A DNA stretch of 64,000 bases from Comamonas endophytica (GTDB lineage: Bacteria; Pseudomonadota; Gammaproteobacteria; Burkholderiales; Burkholderiaceae_C), in NCBI RefSeq assembly GCF_023634805.2, contig NZ_CP106881.1, forward strand, positions 1,829,501 through 1,893,500. The letters are read 5' to 3'. The notes below the pieces were generated by a model. The model searched no databases. It saw only the letters and a program-made list of their open reading frames with translations, and had not been told where the DNA came from. A program made the position numbers and the translations under genes. This document shows positions 54,173 through 63,301 of the stretch, piece by piece; within the stretch, counting starts at the first letter, position 1, and each line of letters begins with the position of its first letter.

Positions 54173-56307
54173 GCCGCGCCCGTGGGTGCGAGGCCGTTGC
54201 CGGCATCGTGTGGGTGGCGCGCCTGCAGCCAGGCCATCAGCACGGAGGCGGGCATGGGGCGGGCAAAGAAAAATCCCTGGAACTCGTCGCAGCCGGCGGC
54301 CAGCAGGATGTCGCGCTGGCCCTGCGTTTCCACGCCCTCGGCCACCACGCTCAGGCCCAGCGCATGCGCCAGGCCGACCACTGCGCCGACCATGGAGCGC
54401 GCCTGCTGGCTGTGCTCGAGGTCGCTGACGAAGCTGCTGTCGATCTTGAGCTGCCGGGCCGGCAGATGCCGCAGGTAGTTGAGGCTGGAGTAGCCGGTGC
54501 CGAAATCGTCGATGGACAGGTATACGCCGATCCGCGCCAGCCCGTCGAAGGTGTGCTGGGTGGCGCGGGTGTCCTCCATGGCCACCGTCTCGGTGATCTC
54601 GCACAGCAGCTGGCCGGCATCGATCCCATGGGCCCTGAGGGCGTTCTCGATGCGCCCGGCCAGATCGTCTTCGCGCAGCTGATGCACCGACAGGTTGATG
54701 GCCACGCGCATCCGCAGGCCCTGGGCGGCCCATTCGGCCATCTGCCGGCACGCTTCTTCGATGACCCAGTTGCCGATTTTTCCAATCAGGCCGAAGCGCT
54801 CGGCCAGGGCGATGAACACCGCCGGCGCGATGGCGCCATGCACGGGGTGGTTCCAGCGCAGCAGCGCCTCCACGCCGCTGCTGCGGCTCTGCCGGACATC
54901 GATCTTGGGCTGGTAATGCAGCGCCAGTTCGTTGCGCTCGATGGCGCCGCGCAGCGCGTTCTGCAGCTCGAGCTGCCAGGCGGCGTCGGACTCCATGTGC
55001 GGCTCGAACAGCTTGTAGCGCCCGCCGCCGGCACGCTTGGCGGCATACATCGCGGCGTCGGCGCTGGCCACCAGCTTGCTGCCCTCGCTGTGGCCGGGGT
55101 AGGCGGCGATGCCTATGGAGCCGGCAATCTGCACCGGCTTGCCCGACACCCCAAAGGGCTGCGCCAGGGTCGCCAGCAGCCGCTGGGCCACGCCCATGGC
55201 CTCGGCCTGGCCTGCGCCTTCGAGCAGGACCAGGAATTCATCGCCGCCGACCCGCGCCACCGTTGCCGGGGACGGGACTTCGTGCAGGAGCCGCTCGGCA
55301 GCGCGGCACAGGATCAGATCGCCGGCGGCATGGCCAAAGGAATCGTTGATGGGCTTGAAGCCGTCCAGGTCGACGAACAGCACGGCCAGCTGCGTCTGCG
55401 GGCCCGCGCCGTGGTGGCGCTGCAGCGCCTCGCGCAGCCGGTCCTCGAAATGCAAGCGGTTGGGCAGGCCGGTCAATGCATCGGACAGCGCGCGCTTTTG
55501 CAGCTCGTCGTTGGCGGCCTGCAGGCGCGCATTGCTTTCCTGCAGCGACTGCGCCAGGCGCCGTGCCGTGCTTTGCAGGCGCGCATCGAGCACCGAGGTG
55601 AACAGCGTACTGACCAGCAGCAGCAGGGTCGCCATCAGCACCAGCGCCGTCATGCCCGGGCCGCTGAGCTCGCCGGCGCTCAGGCTGACGGAACCCGTGG
55701 CGAAGTGCGCCGCGGCCATGCCCGTGTAATGCATGCCGAAGATGGCCACTGCCATCACCAGGGCGGCGGCGCCCTGCAGCAGATGCCGGTGGGCCCGGCC
55801 GGCTTCGCGGAAGGCATTGAACAGGCAAAGCGCCGTTGCCGAGGCCAGCAGCGAGATCAGCACGGAAAGCGCGACCAGGGCCTGGTTCCACACGATGCCG
55901 GGCGCCATCCGCATGGCGCCCATGCCGATGTAATGCATGGCGCTGATCCCCAGCCCCATGACGCCGGCGCCGAACGCCAGGTGGCGACGGCCGACGCGCT
56001 GGCGGCTGGCCAGCCGCAGCGCCATGCCCGAGGCGCTCACGGCCACCAGCCAGGAAAGCAGCGTGAGCCGGCTGTCGAAGCCTACCGGAATCGGCAGCGC
56101 GAAGGCCTGCATGCCCAGGAAGTGCATCGACCAGACGCCGGTGCCCATGACCAGCGAGCCCGCAGCCCACCACGCGAGCGCCACCTGCCGGGTTGAATGC
56201 CGCAGCTGCCTGGCCAGATCAAGGGTGACATAGGACGCGAACAGGGCGATCGCGAAGGAAGCAGCCACCACGCCAGGGTCGTGGCTGACACGCAGGAAAC
56301 TATTCAC
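54169..56307 (-). CDS. MHYT-GGDEF-EAL dual c-di-GMP protein
   Basis: 712 residues. A seven-helix MHYT sensor has three motif copies, MHFLGM (61-66), MHYIGM (124-129) and MHYTGM (192-197), thought to bind copper and sense O2, CO or NO. An intact GGDEF follows at 354-358, then an intact EAL domain with Glu480, NLSVHQL, EITET, DDFGTGYSSLNYL and AEGVETQ. Both synthesis and breakdown of c-di-GMP are possible. The GTG at 56307 is chosen because it places the first helix correctly, but no clear ribosome-binding site is seen. It is the first gene of a three-gene signalling operon. Confidence 0.9.
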   Translation of the reverse strand: MNSFLRVSHDPGVVAASFAIALFASYVTLDLARQLRHSTRQVALAWWAAGSLVMGTGVWSMHFLGMQAFALPIPVGFDSRLTLLSWLVAVSASGMALRLASRQRVGRRHLAFGAGVMGLGISAMHYIGMGAMRMAPGIVWNQALVALSVLISLLASATALCLFNAFREAGRAHRHLLQGAAALVMAVAIFGMHYTGMAAAHFATGSVSLSAGELSGPGMTALVLMATLLLLVSTLFTSVLDARLQSTARRLAQSLQESNARLQAANDELQKRALSDALTGLPNRLHFEDRLREALQRHHGAGPQTQLAVLFVDLDGFKPINDSFGHAAGDLILCRAAERLLHEVPSPATVARVGGDEFLVLLEGAGQAEAMGVAQRLLATLAQPFGVSGKPVQIAGSIGIAAYPGHSEGSKLVASADAAMYAAKRAGGGRYKLFEPHMESDAAWQLELQNALRGAIERNELALHYQPKIDVRQSRSSGVEALLRWNHPVHGAIAPAVFIALAERFGLIGKIGNWVIEEACRQMAEWAAQGLRMRVAINLSVHQLREDDLAGRIENALRAHGIDAGQLLCEITETVAMEDTRATQHTFDGLARIGVYLSIDDFGTGYSSLNYLRHLPARQLKIDSSFVSDLEHSQQARSMVGAVVGLAHALGLSVVAEGVETQGQRDILLAAGCDEFQGFFFARPMPASVLMAWLQARHPHDAGNGLAPTGAA

Positions 56308-56580
56308 TTTGGAGAATTCGGGTTGGGACCGGCAGACGCATGAGCCCGGCGCAGAGCCACGGCCCGGGCCCGCAGGCGCGAGCGCAAAGGCATTGGCAGA
56401 GCGCAGCGGCTGCGTACCGGCGCAGGCGCGCTGGCTGTGCGCCTTGCCGGCTTCATGCCTGGCACGGCGGCACGCCCGGCAGTGCATGGCCGGCCGGGGC
56501 TGAAGCACTGGAGGGGATGCAGGTCAGTGTAGGGATGGGGGTTCATGCAATCCTGATGGAAAGATGATTTCTGCGCGCGC

Positions 56581-57900
56581 CTACGCTTCGGCCAGCTGGC
56601 CGAGCACGGCGCGGCCGCGCGCATCCGCCAGGACGAAGCCATGGACCTCGGGCAGCCGCAGCAGCACCGGCAGGATGCTGACCCGGGCCGCGAACGCCTG
56701 CTCGATGCGGTCGAAGGCCTCGCCTGCCGCATCCATCAGGAACAGTGCCGCCACATGGGACAGGCGCAGGGTCGGGCCCTGATCATCCTGTGCCCGGATC
56801 GCGCGCCACGCCTCCTCATGGTCGCCGCAGCGCGCATGGATGTACGAGAGGTTGGAATTGCACAGCGGCCAGGCCAGGCAGTCCGCCCGGACCTGGCGCG
56901 CGCGCCCGGCCACCTCGGCGCTGGGTGCGCGCCCGGCCTGCAGCGAGATCCAGTAGAGCTGGGCCGCGGCGCTGTCGGGGAAACGCGCGCACATTTCCGC
57001 CACGATCTCGAGGGCGCGCTCCTGCAGCCCCAGCATCAGCAGCGCGCGCGCATACATGATCGAGATCGCTACGGAAAACGGCCGCAGCGTATGGGCCGTC
57101 TGCAGCGCCGCCAGGGCCTGCTCGCGCTGGCCGCGCGCCAGCAGGTGCCAGCCGTGGTTGTAGTGCGTCGTGGCATCTTCGCCAGCCTGCTGCAGGGCCT
57201 GCCCGTGCAGCGCCTCGGCCTCGGCGAAGCGCCAGCTGCAGTCGAGCAGATGGGCATGGGCCGTCAGCAGCCCGGTGCCCGGGAGGCCGCGCGCGATGGC
57301 GGGCGCCAGCAGCGCAATGCCCTCGGCGATGTTCGGGCGGTCGTCGGCCAGGCCCAGGTTCACCTGCGCCGCCAGGCAGGTGGCCAGAAGGACGCGCGCC
57401 GCGGGGTAATTGCCATCCTGCTGCAGCACGGCGCGCAGCAGCCGCTCCGATTGCTGCATTGAAAAGCGCGAGCGCAGATGGATCAGCGTCTCGCAATGCG
57501 CCACGGTTTCGGCCAGCTGCGAGGGCGCCCGGGCAATATCCATCAAACGCTGATGAAAGGGCGCCTGGTATGCCGGCACCGGCATGTCGGGCCCGCCCAG
57601 ACGCTGGATGCAGTAGCCCTGACCGTACAGCGCGCGGATCCAGACCCCCGGCACTGCGCTCAGCGCCTTGCGTGCCCGGGCCACGCAGCGCGCCAGGCTT
57701 TCGTCCGACATCATGCGGCCCGCCCAGATGTGCTGCGAGAACTCGTCCTTGCGCACGACGTTCGGCCAGCGGATCAGCAGGCGGTGCAGCACCGCCTGCT
57801 CCTTGGGCGCGAGATCGAGCTTCAGGGCATTGAGGTACACATTGCCATCGGCATCGATGGACAGCCCACCCCAGGGCAGCATGGTTTCGGTTTCGGTCAT
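56581..57900 (-). CDS. Winged-helix (OmpR-type) regulator with helical repeats
   Basis: 439 residues. An N-terminal OmpR/CadC-type winged helix (about 10-100: LAPKEQAVLHRLLIRWPNVVRKDEF, RCVARARKALSAVPG, IRALYGQGYCI) is followed by a long TPR-like helical region (about 165-380) with repeats such as DATTHYNHGWHLLARGQREQALAALQTAHTL. Unlike CadC and ToxR it has no membrane helix, so it senses a cytoplasmic signal or partner. It lies upstream of the c-di-GMP operon on the same strand with a 273-base gap, and two micro-ORFs diverge from its promoter. Its targets are unknown. Confidence 0.82.
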   Translation of the reverse strand: MTETETMLPWGGLSIDADGNVYLNALKLDLAPKEQAVLHRLLIRWPNVVRKDEFSQHIWAGRMMSDESLARCVARARKALSAVPGVWIRALYGQGYCIQRLGGPDMPVPAYQAPFHQRLMDIARAPSQLAETVAHCETLIHLRSRFSMQQSERLLRAVLQQDGNYPAARVLLATCLAAQVNLGLADDRPNIAEGIALLAPAIARGLPGTGLLTAHAHLLDCSWRFAEAEALHGQALQQAGEDATTHYNHGWHLLARGQREQALAALQTAHTLRPFSVAISIMYARALLMLGLQERALEIVAEMCARFPDSAAAQLYWISLQAGRAPSAEVAGRARQVRADCLAWPLCNSNLSYIHARCGDHEEAWRAIRAQDDQGPTLRLSHVAALFLMDAAGEAFDRIEQAFAARVSILPVLLRLPEVHGFVLADARGRAVLGQLAEA

Positions 57901-57931
57901 AGCGTATTCGGCCGCTCACAGGGAGCGCACC

Positions 57932-57970
57932 ATGGGAAAAGAACAGAAAGCACTGATCCCTGGCTATTGA
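57932..57970 (+). CDS. Micro-ORF, 12 residues (MGKEQKALIPGY)
   Basis: The ATG follows CAGGGAGCGCACC, with GGGAG 6 bases upstream, and the frame ends with TGA at 57968-57970. It diverges from the winged-helix regulator start at 57900 and lies 17 bases before a second micro-ORF. It may be a leader or signal peptide or a chance frame; no homologue is known to me. Confidence 0.25.
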   Translation: MGKEQKALIPGY

Positions 57971-57987
57971 TGCACAAGGAGCCATTC

Positions 57988-58035
57988 ATGAAATTAATCA
58001 AATCCGGCCTGCGCATTGTGTCGTTTACTTTGTAA
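57988..58035 (+). CDS. Micro-ORF, 15 residues (MKLIKSGLRIVSFTL)
   Basis: A near-ideal AAGGAG lies 7 bases before the ATG, and the frame closes with TAA. The peptide is basic and hydrophobic (two Lys, one Arg, eight hydrophobic residues). Downstream to about 58110 the DNA is A/T-rich without a terminator. The good ribosome-binding site makes translation plausible; function is unknown. Confidence 0.35.
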   Translation: MKLIKSGLRIVSFTL

Positions 58036-58168
58036 CGTTGTGTTGCGTTCCCACAGAAGTAGATAAAAAGCTATGGGATTTATGATGTAAATCGAATTTT
58101 TATATGAGCCGGATAGCTGTTGCGGCCGTGACACAGGCTCCGCATCTGCATGCGGGCCGGGCAAAGAA

Positions 58169-58203
58169 AAGGGTCCTGGACCGCCATGCGATCCAGGACC
58201 CTT
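58169..58203 (-). terminator. Rho-independent terminator of the gamma-glutamyltransferase gene
   Basis: A 12-bp stem AAGGGTCCTGGA/TCCAGGACCCTT with an 11-nt loop. Read on the minus strand it runs into TTTTCTTT. It lies 57 bases after the stop of the gene. Confidence 0.88.
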
Positions 58204-58259
58204 GCTTTCGGGTGATGCAGGCCCGAAGCCGCGGCGTTCACCGCGCTCCGGTCATGCGG

Positions 58260-59885
58260 TCATGCACCGACGGCGGTGCGCAGCGCCACGCCATCGCGCC
58301 CCGGGTCGGCGCCGCCGTGCAGGCCGTCGGGCTGCACCTGCATGCCGTGCACCCAGGCAATGGTGTAGTTGTACGGGTTGCGGCCCACGGTGTAGCCGTC
58401 GGCTTCCAGCTCGCGCGTCGTGTAGCGCGGGATGCGGTTGCAGACGTCGATGGAATTGCTGGTCGAGGAGAAGCGTGGCGCCGAGACGGCGGCCTGCATC
58501 TCCATGCCGTGGTCGATGACGTTGAGCAGCACGTGCAGCACGCCCATCGCGATCTGCGTGCCGCCGGGCGCGCCCAGCACCACGTCGAGCGCGCCGTCCT
58601 TGAAGGTCATGGTCGGGCACGAGGACGTGAAGCGGCTCTTGCCCGGCTGGATGCTGCCGGCGCGGCCCGGGCGCGGGTCGAACACGCCCATGCAGCCGTT
58701 GTAGAGGAAGCCCATGCCCGGCGTGATCACGCCCGAGGGCATGGCCAGCGAATGCGTCATCGAGACGGCGTTGCCGTCGCCGTCGACGATGCTCAGGTGG
58801 GTGGTGTCGCGCGGCACGGGCGCGCCCGGGTTCACGCGCTCCACGCTGAAGCGCTGGCCGGCGCGGATCTGCTCGGCCACCTCGCGCGCCATGTCCTTCG
58901 ATAGCAGCTTGTCCAGCGGCACGTCGACGAAGCGCGGGTCGCCGATGTAGCGGTCCTTGTCCGCCGTGGCCTTCTTCATGACCTCGCTGATGAGGCGGAT
59001 GTAGGCGGGGCTGTTGTGCTCCATCGCGCCCAGGTCGAAGTTCTCCAGGATGTTGAGCATCTCCAGCAGCATCGCGCCGCCGCCCGGGGGACGATTGGTG
59101 GTGATGGTGCGGTCGCGGTAGCTGCCCACCAGCGGCGCGTTGCGCTGCACGCGGTACTGGGCCAGGTCCTCGAGGGTGATCAGCGCGCCCAGCGATTGCA
59201 GGTGCGCCACCATCCTGCGCGCCAGGTCGCCCTCGTAGAAGGGCGCATCGCCCTCGTCGGCGATCTGGCGCAGCACCTCGGCCATGCCCGGATTGCGCAG
59301 CGGCGTGCCGATGGGCTTGGGGCGGCCGTCGGGGCGGCAGTAGAGGGCGCGGCCTTCCTCGCTGTATGCCAGGCGCTCGAGATTGCCGACGCGGCCCATC
59401 GAGGGCTCGTCGATCCAGAAGGCATGCATGCCGGGGCGCACGAAATAGCCGTCGTTGGCCCAGGCAATGGCCGGCTCGACGACCTGCTTCCACGGCAGGC
59501 GGCCGTGGGCGCGGTGCATGTCCGCCAGGCCCTTGAGCGTGGCCGGCACGCCGATCGACTGCGGGCCGATGTCGTTGACGCGGCCCGTGAGGATGAAGCC
59601 GAAGCCATCCTTGGTCTCGCCTTCGAGCAGGTGCTCCCACATGGTTTCCGTGGCGGCCAGCGGCGCCGGGGAATGGAAGTCGAAGTATTCATGCACGCCG
59701 GCGCCGGGCATGTACACGCCCGCCGTGCCGAAGCCGGCGATGCCGCACATCAGCGGATCGACCACGGTCTGCGCCAGGGCGGTGGCCACGGCCGCGTCCA
59801 CGGCGTTGCCGCCGGCGCGCAGGATCTCGATACCGGATTCGGCGGCCTCCGGCTGGGCGCAGGCCACCATTGCTTCTTTTTTCAT
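58260..59885 (-). CDS. Gamma-glutamyltransferase-family Ntn hydrolase
   Basis: 541 residues, with the proenzyme form of the family. The predicted self-cleavage and catalytic Thr361 is in RDTTHLSIVDGDGNAVSMTHS. GILRAGGNAVDAAVATAL is found at the N-terminus, NRPPGGGAML mid-chain, and GAPGGTQI in the small subunit. There is no signal peptide, so it is cytoplasmic, unlike classical periplasmic GGT. Related Ntn enzymes also act on other amides, such as cephalosporin acylases. Its operon partner is a Bug receptor, which suggests hydrolysis of an imported gamma-glutamyl or acyl-amide compound. Confidence 0.88.
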   Translation of the reverse strand: MKKEAMVACAQPEAAESGIEILRAGGNAVDAAVATALAQTVVDPLMCGIAGFGTAGVYMPGAGVHEYFDFHSPAPLAATETMWEHLLEGETKDGFGFILTGRVNDIGPQSIGVPATLKGLADMHRAHGRLPWKQVVEPAIAWANDGYFVRPGMHAFWIDEPSMGRVGNLERLAYSEEGRALYCRPDGRPKPIGTPLRNPGMAEVLRQIADEGDAPFYEGDLARRMVAHLQSLGALITLEDLAQYRVQRNAPLVGSYRDRTITTNRPPGGGAMLLEMLNILENFDLGAMEHNSPAYIRLISEVMKKATADKDRYIGDPRFVDVPLDKLLSKDMAREVAEQIRAGQRFSVERVNPGAPVPRDTTHLSIVDGDGNAVSMTHSLAMPSGVITPGMGFLYNGCMGVFDPRPGRAGSIQPGKSRFTSSCPTMTFKDGALDVVLGAPGGTQIAMGVLHVLLNVIDHGMEMQAAVSAPRFSSTSNSIDVCNRIPRYTTRELEADGYTVGRNPYNYTIAWVHGMQVQPDGLHGGADPGRDGVALRTAVGA

Positions 59886-59959
59886 CGCATAAGGTCAATG
59901 GCCCCAGGGGCGCCCGCGCAGGGGCCCATGGGGCATGGTTGGAAAAAGCGCGAACCGGG

Positions 59960-60952
59960 TTACTTGCTGCTCAGGTTCAGCGTGTCGAGCGTCGGGCCCC
60001 ACGCGGCGACGTCGCGCGCGGCGGTCTCCGTCACCAGCGAGGCGGGGCCGGAGACCGGGATCACGCCCAGCGTCTTCAGGCGCGCCTGCACCGCGGGGTT
60101 CTGGTGGAAGCTCTCCGTCGCCTTATTGAGCTTTTCCACGATGGCCGCGGGCGTGCCGGCGCGCGCCACGATGGCGCTCCAGCCCATGTTGTCGAAGCCC
60201 TTCACGCCCAGCTCGCTGGCGGTCGGCACTTCAGGCAGATCGGGCAGGCGCGTGGGCGAGAGCACGGCCAGCGGGTTGAGCTTCCTGTTCTGGATGTGCG
60301 GCAGCGCGCTTCCATACACCGGCGCCATGATTTCCGTCTGTCCGCCCACCGTGGCCAGCAGGCCGTCGGACTCGCCCTTGTACGGGATGTGCGTCATCGT
60401 GATGCCGAGGTTCTTCGACAGCAGCTCCACCGCCAGGTGGGTCGAGTTGCCCAGGCCGGCGGAGGCGTAGTTGAATTTTCCGGGCGCGGCCTTGGCCTGG
60501 TCCGTCAGCTCCTTGAGCGTCTTGATGCCGGTCTTGGGGTTGGCGCTGAGCACGAAGGGCACGGTGGTCAGCATGGCGACGCCCGTGAAGTCCTTCTCGG
60601 GGTTGTAGGGCAGGGGCTTGTAGGTGAACTTGTTGAGCACCATCAGCGACACGCTTCCGTACAGCAGCGAGTAGCCGTCGGCCGGCTGGCCCAGCAGGCC
60701 CTGGGCGGCGATGATGCCGCCCGCGCCGGGACGGTTCTCGACCACGATCGTCGCGCCGATGGCCTTGCCCGCATGCTCGGCCCACAGGCGCGCGATCGTG
60801 TCGGAGCTGCCGCCCGGGGCCTGCGAGACGATCAGGCGCACGGGACGCTCGGGGTAGGCACCCTGCGCGAATGCGGTGGAAGTGCCGATGGCGCACACTG
60901 CGGCGCAGGCCAGCAGCTTGGAAGCATGGGAAAAAGCGTTTGACACAGGCAC
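59960..60952 (-). CDS. Bug/TctC-family periplasmic solute receptor
   Basis: A 330-residue receptor with signal peptide LLACAAVCAIGTSTAFAQ and the family motifs YPERPVRLIVSQAPGGSSDTIAR, VVENRPGAGGIIAAQGLLGQPADGYSL and HIPYKGESDGLLATVGGQ. It is transcribed ahead of the gamma-glutamyltransferase gene and diverges from a LysR gene. This is a frequent receptor-enzyme-regulator arrangement in Comamonadaceae. Ligand unknown, probably a carboxylate or amide substrate of the neighbouring enzyme. Confidence 0.88.
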   Translation of the reverse strand: MPVSNAFSHASKLLACAAVCAIGTSTAFAQGAYPERPVRLIVSQAPGGSSDTIARLWAEHAGKAIGATIVVENRPGAGGIIAAQGLLGQPADGYSLLYGSVSLMVLNKFTYKPLPYNPEKDFTGVAMLTTVPFVLSANPKTGIKTLKELTDQAKAAPGKFNYASAGLGNSTHLAVELLSKNLGITMTHIPYKGESDGLLATVGGQTEIMAPVYGSALPHIQNRKLNPLAVLSPTRLPDLPEVPTASELGVKGFDNMGWSAIVARAGTPAAIVEKLNKATESFHQNPAVQARLKTLGVIPVSGPASLVTETAARDVAAWGPTLDTLNLSSK

Positions 60953-61050
60953 TCCTTCAACTTAGAAATCGTAAAACATGAGTTGATTTTCATGTCATGT
61001 CTTCTATAACACCTAATGAAAATGCAATATGCCTGCATGAAGGTTTGCTC

Positions 61051-62001
61051 ATGATCGATAAAACAGACGAGATGCACTGGGCGCGCCGCCTGAAGATCAA
61101 GCACCTGGAACTGTTCCTGCTGCTGGACCAGGCCGGCACGCTGACGCAGGCCGCCGCACGCCTGCACATGACGCAATCGGCCATGTCCCACTGGCTGGCC
61201 GAGCTCGAAGGCGTGGTCGGCACGGCGCTGGTGGTGCGTGGCCGCAAGCTGCAGCTCACGCCTTCCGGGCACCTGCTCAAGCAGCTGGCGATCAATGTGC
61301 TGGGCGACATCCAGCACACCGGCAAGGCACTGAGCGCGGTGGCCGCGGGCCGCGTGCCGCGCCTGAACATCGGCAGCGTCTGGGCGGGCATTGCCGGCGG
61401 GCTGCCGCAGGCCATCTCCGAATTCCAGAACCTGCATGAGGACGTGGCGGTTTCCATCCACGACGGCGTGTTCTCCAGCCTGCTCGACAGCCTGGAGAAC
61501 CGCACGATGGACGCGGTGATCGGCGTGCTCGACGCGCGCGCGCACCGCGACCGGCTCGAGCACGCGGTGCTGTTCGAGGACCGCGTGGCCGTGGTGATCG
61601 GGCGCGGCAGCAGATTCTGGTCCCAGCCGGTGCAGCCCCCGCTGAGCGAGCTGCTGCGCCAGCGCTGGGTCATGCCCCCGGCCGGCACGCTCACGCGCAT
61701 CCAGTTCGATGCCTTCCTCCTGGATCAGGGCGCCTCCTGGCTCACGCCGCGCGCCGAAACCGCCGCCCTGGCCATGATGCAGGCGCTGCTGAGCAAGGGC
61801 GACTACGTGGGCGTGTGCTCCGAGTCCATGGCCGACGAAATGGCCAGCGTGGGGCTGTTCCGCAAGCTGCCCATGGAATCCGCCATCCGCTTCGGGCCCA
61901 TTGCGGTGATCTGGAACGCGGACCATGTGAGCTCCACGCTGGAGGATTTCATCGGGTGTTTGCAGAGGGCTTGTGGGGAGGTGAGGGCGGGCGCGGCGTA
62001 G
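61051..62001 (+). CDS. LysR family regulator
   Basis: 316 residues. The N-terminal helix-turn-helix reads HLELFLLLDQAGTLTQAAARLHMTQSAMSHWLAELEGVVGTALVVR, followed by the effector-binding domain. The ATG at 61051 is preferred, with GAAGG 8 bases upstream; a frame from 60997 adds 18 unsupported residues. It diverges from the Bug/gamma-glutamyltransferase pair with 98 bases between starts, so it probably controls it and itself from that region. Confidence 0.9.
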   Translation: MIDKTDEMHWARRLKIKHLELFLLLDQAGTLTQAAARLHMTQSAMSHWLAELEGVVGTALVVRGRKLQLTPSGHLLKQLAINVLGDIQHTGKALSAVAAGRVPRLNIGSVWAGIAGGLPQAISEFQNLHEDVAVSIHDGVFSSLLDSLENRTMDAVIGVLDARAHRDRLEHAVLFEDRVAVVIGRGSRFWSQPVQPPLSELLRQRWVMPPAGTLTRIQFDAFLLDQGASWLTPRAETAALAMMQALLSKGDYVGVCSESMADEMASVGLFRKLPMESAIRFGPIAVIWNADHVSSTLEDFIGCLQRACGEVRAGAA

Positions 62002-62035
62002 GGCAGTCCGGCCTTTATGCTTTCTATTGGAAGGG

Positions 62036-62222
62036 TGGCCGTTCACCCTTCGACAGGCTCAGGGCGAACGGAAAAACCGTTCGTAGCGAGTTTGTCATAA
62101 GCCTTCCATAGTGAGCTCGCAGAACCATCAACAGCCCCCTCATGTGAAAACCGTTCGTGGTGATCCTGAGCTTGCCTGGGCGGCCCCGTCGAAGGATCGA
62201 ACCATGGACGTCCTGCCCTCAA
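62036..62222. repeat. Palindromic intergenic repeat, copy 6 (compound)
   Basis: The arms are GACAGGCTCAGGGCGAACGG (about 62052-62071), the partner CCGTTCGTAGCGAGTTTGTC, and a further CCGTTCGTGGTGATCCTGAG carrying the inserted CCTGGGCGGCCCCG segment and ending near TCCTGCCCTCAAG. It fills the gap between two convergent LysR genes. Confidence 0.88.
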
Positions 62223-62263
62223 GCAATCGCGCTCCCCTCACCAACCCCCACGAATCTGGAGCC

Positions 62264-63181
62264 CTACACCCCCCTTACATCCTCCTCCGCCGCCCCCAGC
62301 AACCACCGCCGGAACTCCGCAAACCCCGGCCTTGGCCGCCGGTCGCGCGGCGTGCAGAGGAAGTACCCGCGCTGCAGCTCGATCGGCAGATCGAAGGGCG
62401 CCACCACCGCCCCCGACTCCAGCGCCTGCTTCACCAGGCAGCGCTGCACCAGTGCCACGCCCATGTCGGCAATGACCGCCTGGATCAGCATCGAGACCTG
62501 ATCGAAGGCCGTCGTGAGATTGGGCGCGGTGCGTCCCGCATGCGCCGCGCGCAGCCATTGCGTCCAGTTGCCGGGGGCGGTGGTGTGATAGAGCAGCGGC
62601 TCCGATGCCAGGTCGCCAGGCTGCTGCCAGGCGCCCTGCGCCAGCCGCTGCTGCAGGCGCGCGGGGTGGCAGATCGGCACCATCTCGCGGCCGATCACGT
62701 AGTCGCAGCTGCACTGCGGCCAGGCCTCCGGCCCCACGCCCGTGAGCACCGCCGCGTCGGGCACGGGACCGGAGAAATCCTCCTGCTTGCTGTAGGGCAC
62801 GAAGTTCAGCTTGATGCCCGGGTGCAGCGCCTGGAAGTCGCGCAAGCGCGGGATCAGCCAGACGCTGGCGAAGGTCGGCACCACGGCCAGATGCAGCGGC
62901 CGGTCGGCGGGCATGACGCGCAGCCGCGCGCTCGCTTCCTCGATGCTGCTCAGCGGCCCGCGCACCGCGTCGAGCAGCTCGCGTCCGACGGGAGTCAGCG
63001 CCAGCGCATGCGCATTGCGCTTGATCAGCGGCACGCCGTAATGCTGCTCCAGCCGCGCCACGGCCCGGCTGATCGCGCTCTGCGTCACGCACAGTTCCGC
63101 GGCCGCGCGGGAAAAGCTCCCCAGCCTGGCCGCCGCGGCAAAGGCATGGAGTTCGGACATCGAGGGCGAGTGCATTCGCAT
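62264..63181 (-). CDS. LysR family regulator (GcvA-like)
   Basis: 305 residues. The helix-turn-helix is LHAFAAAARLGSFSRAAAELCVTQSAISRAVARLEQHYGVPLIKR, and the effector domain pattern (LAVVPTFASVWLIPRLRDFQALHPGI) is that of the GcvA-type subgroup. The ATG at 63181 or 63175 begins the protein; longer frames run antisense to the next gene. It diverges from a Bug receptor gene with about 120 bases between them, which presumably contain the shared operator. Confidence 0.9.
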   Translation of the reverse strand: MRMHSPSMSELHAFAAAARLGSFSRAAAELCVTQSAISRAVARLEQHYGVPLIKRNAHALALTPVGRELLDAVRGPLSSIEEASARLRVMPADRPLHLAVVPTFASVWLIPRLRDFQALHPGIKLNFVPYSKQEDFSGPVPDAAVLTGVGPEAWPQCSCDYVIGREMVPICHPARLQQRLAQGAWQQPGDLASEPLLYHTTAPGNWTQWLRAAHAGRTAPNLTTAFDQVSMLIQAVIADMGVALVQRCLVKQALESGAVVAPFDLPIELQRGYFLCTPRDRRPRPGFAEFRRWLLGAAEEDVRGV

Positions 63182-63301
63182 GGGGCAGGAGCGTCTGGGG
63201 CAGGGCGGATGCCCTGTGAGGGTGCGAGTATGCACAACAGTCATGCTCGTTGCCAATTTGTCGTTTTGCGCCGCGGGGGCGCAGCCCGACACTTGGCAGC
63301 C

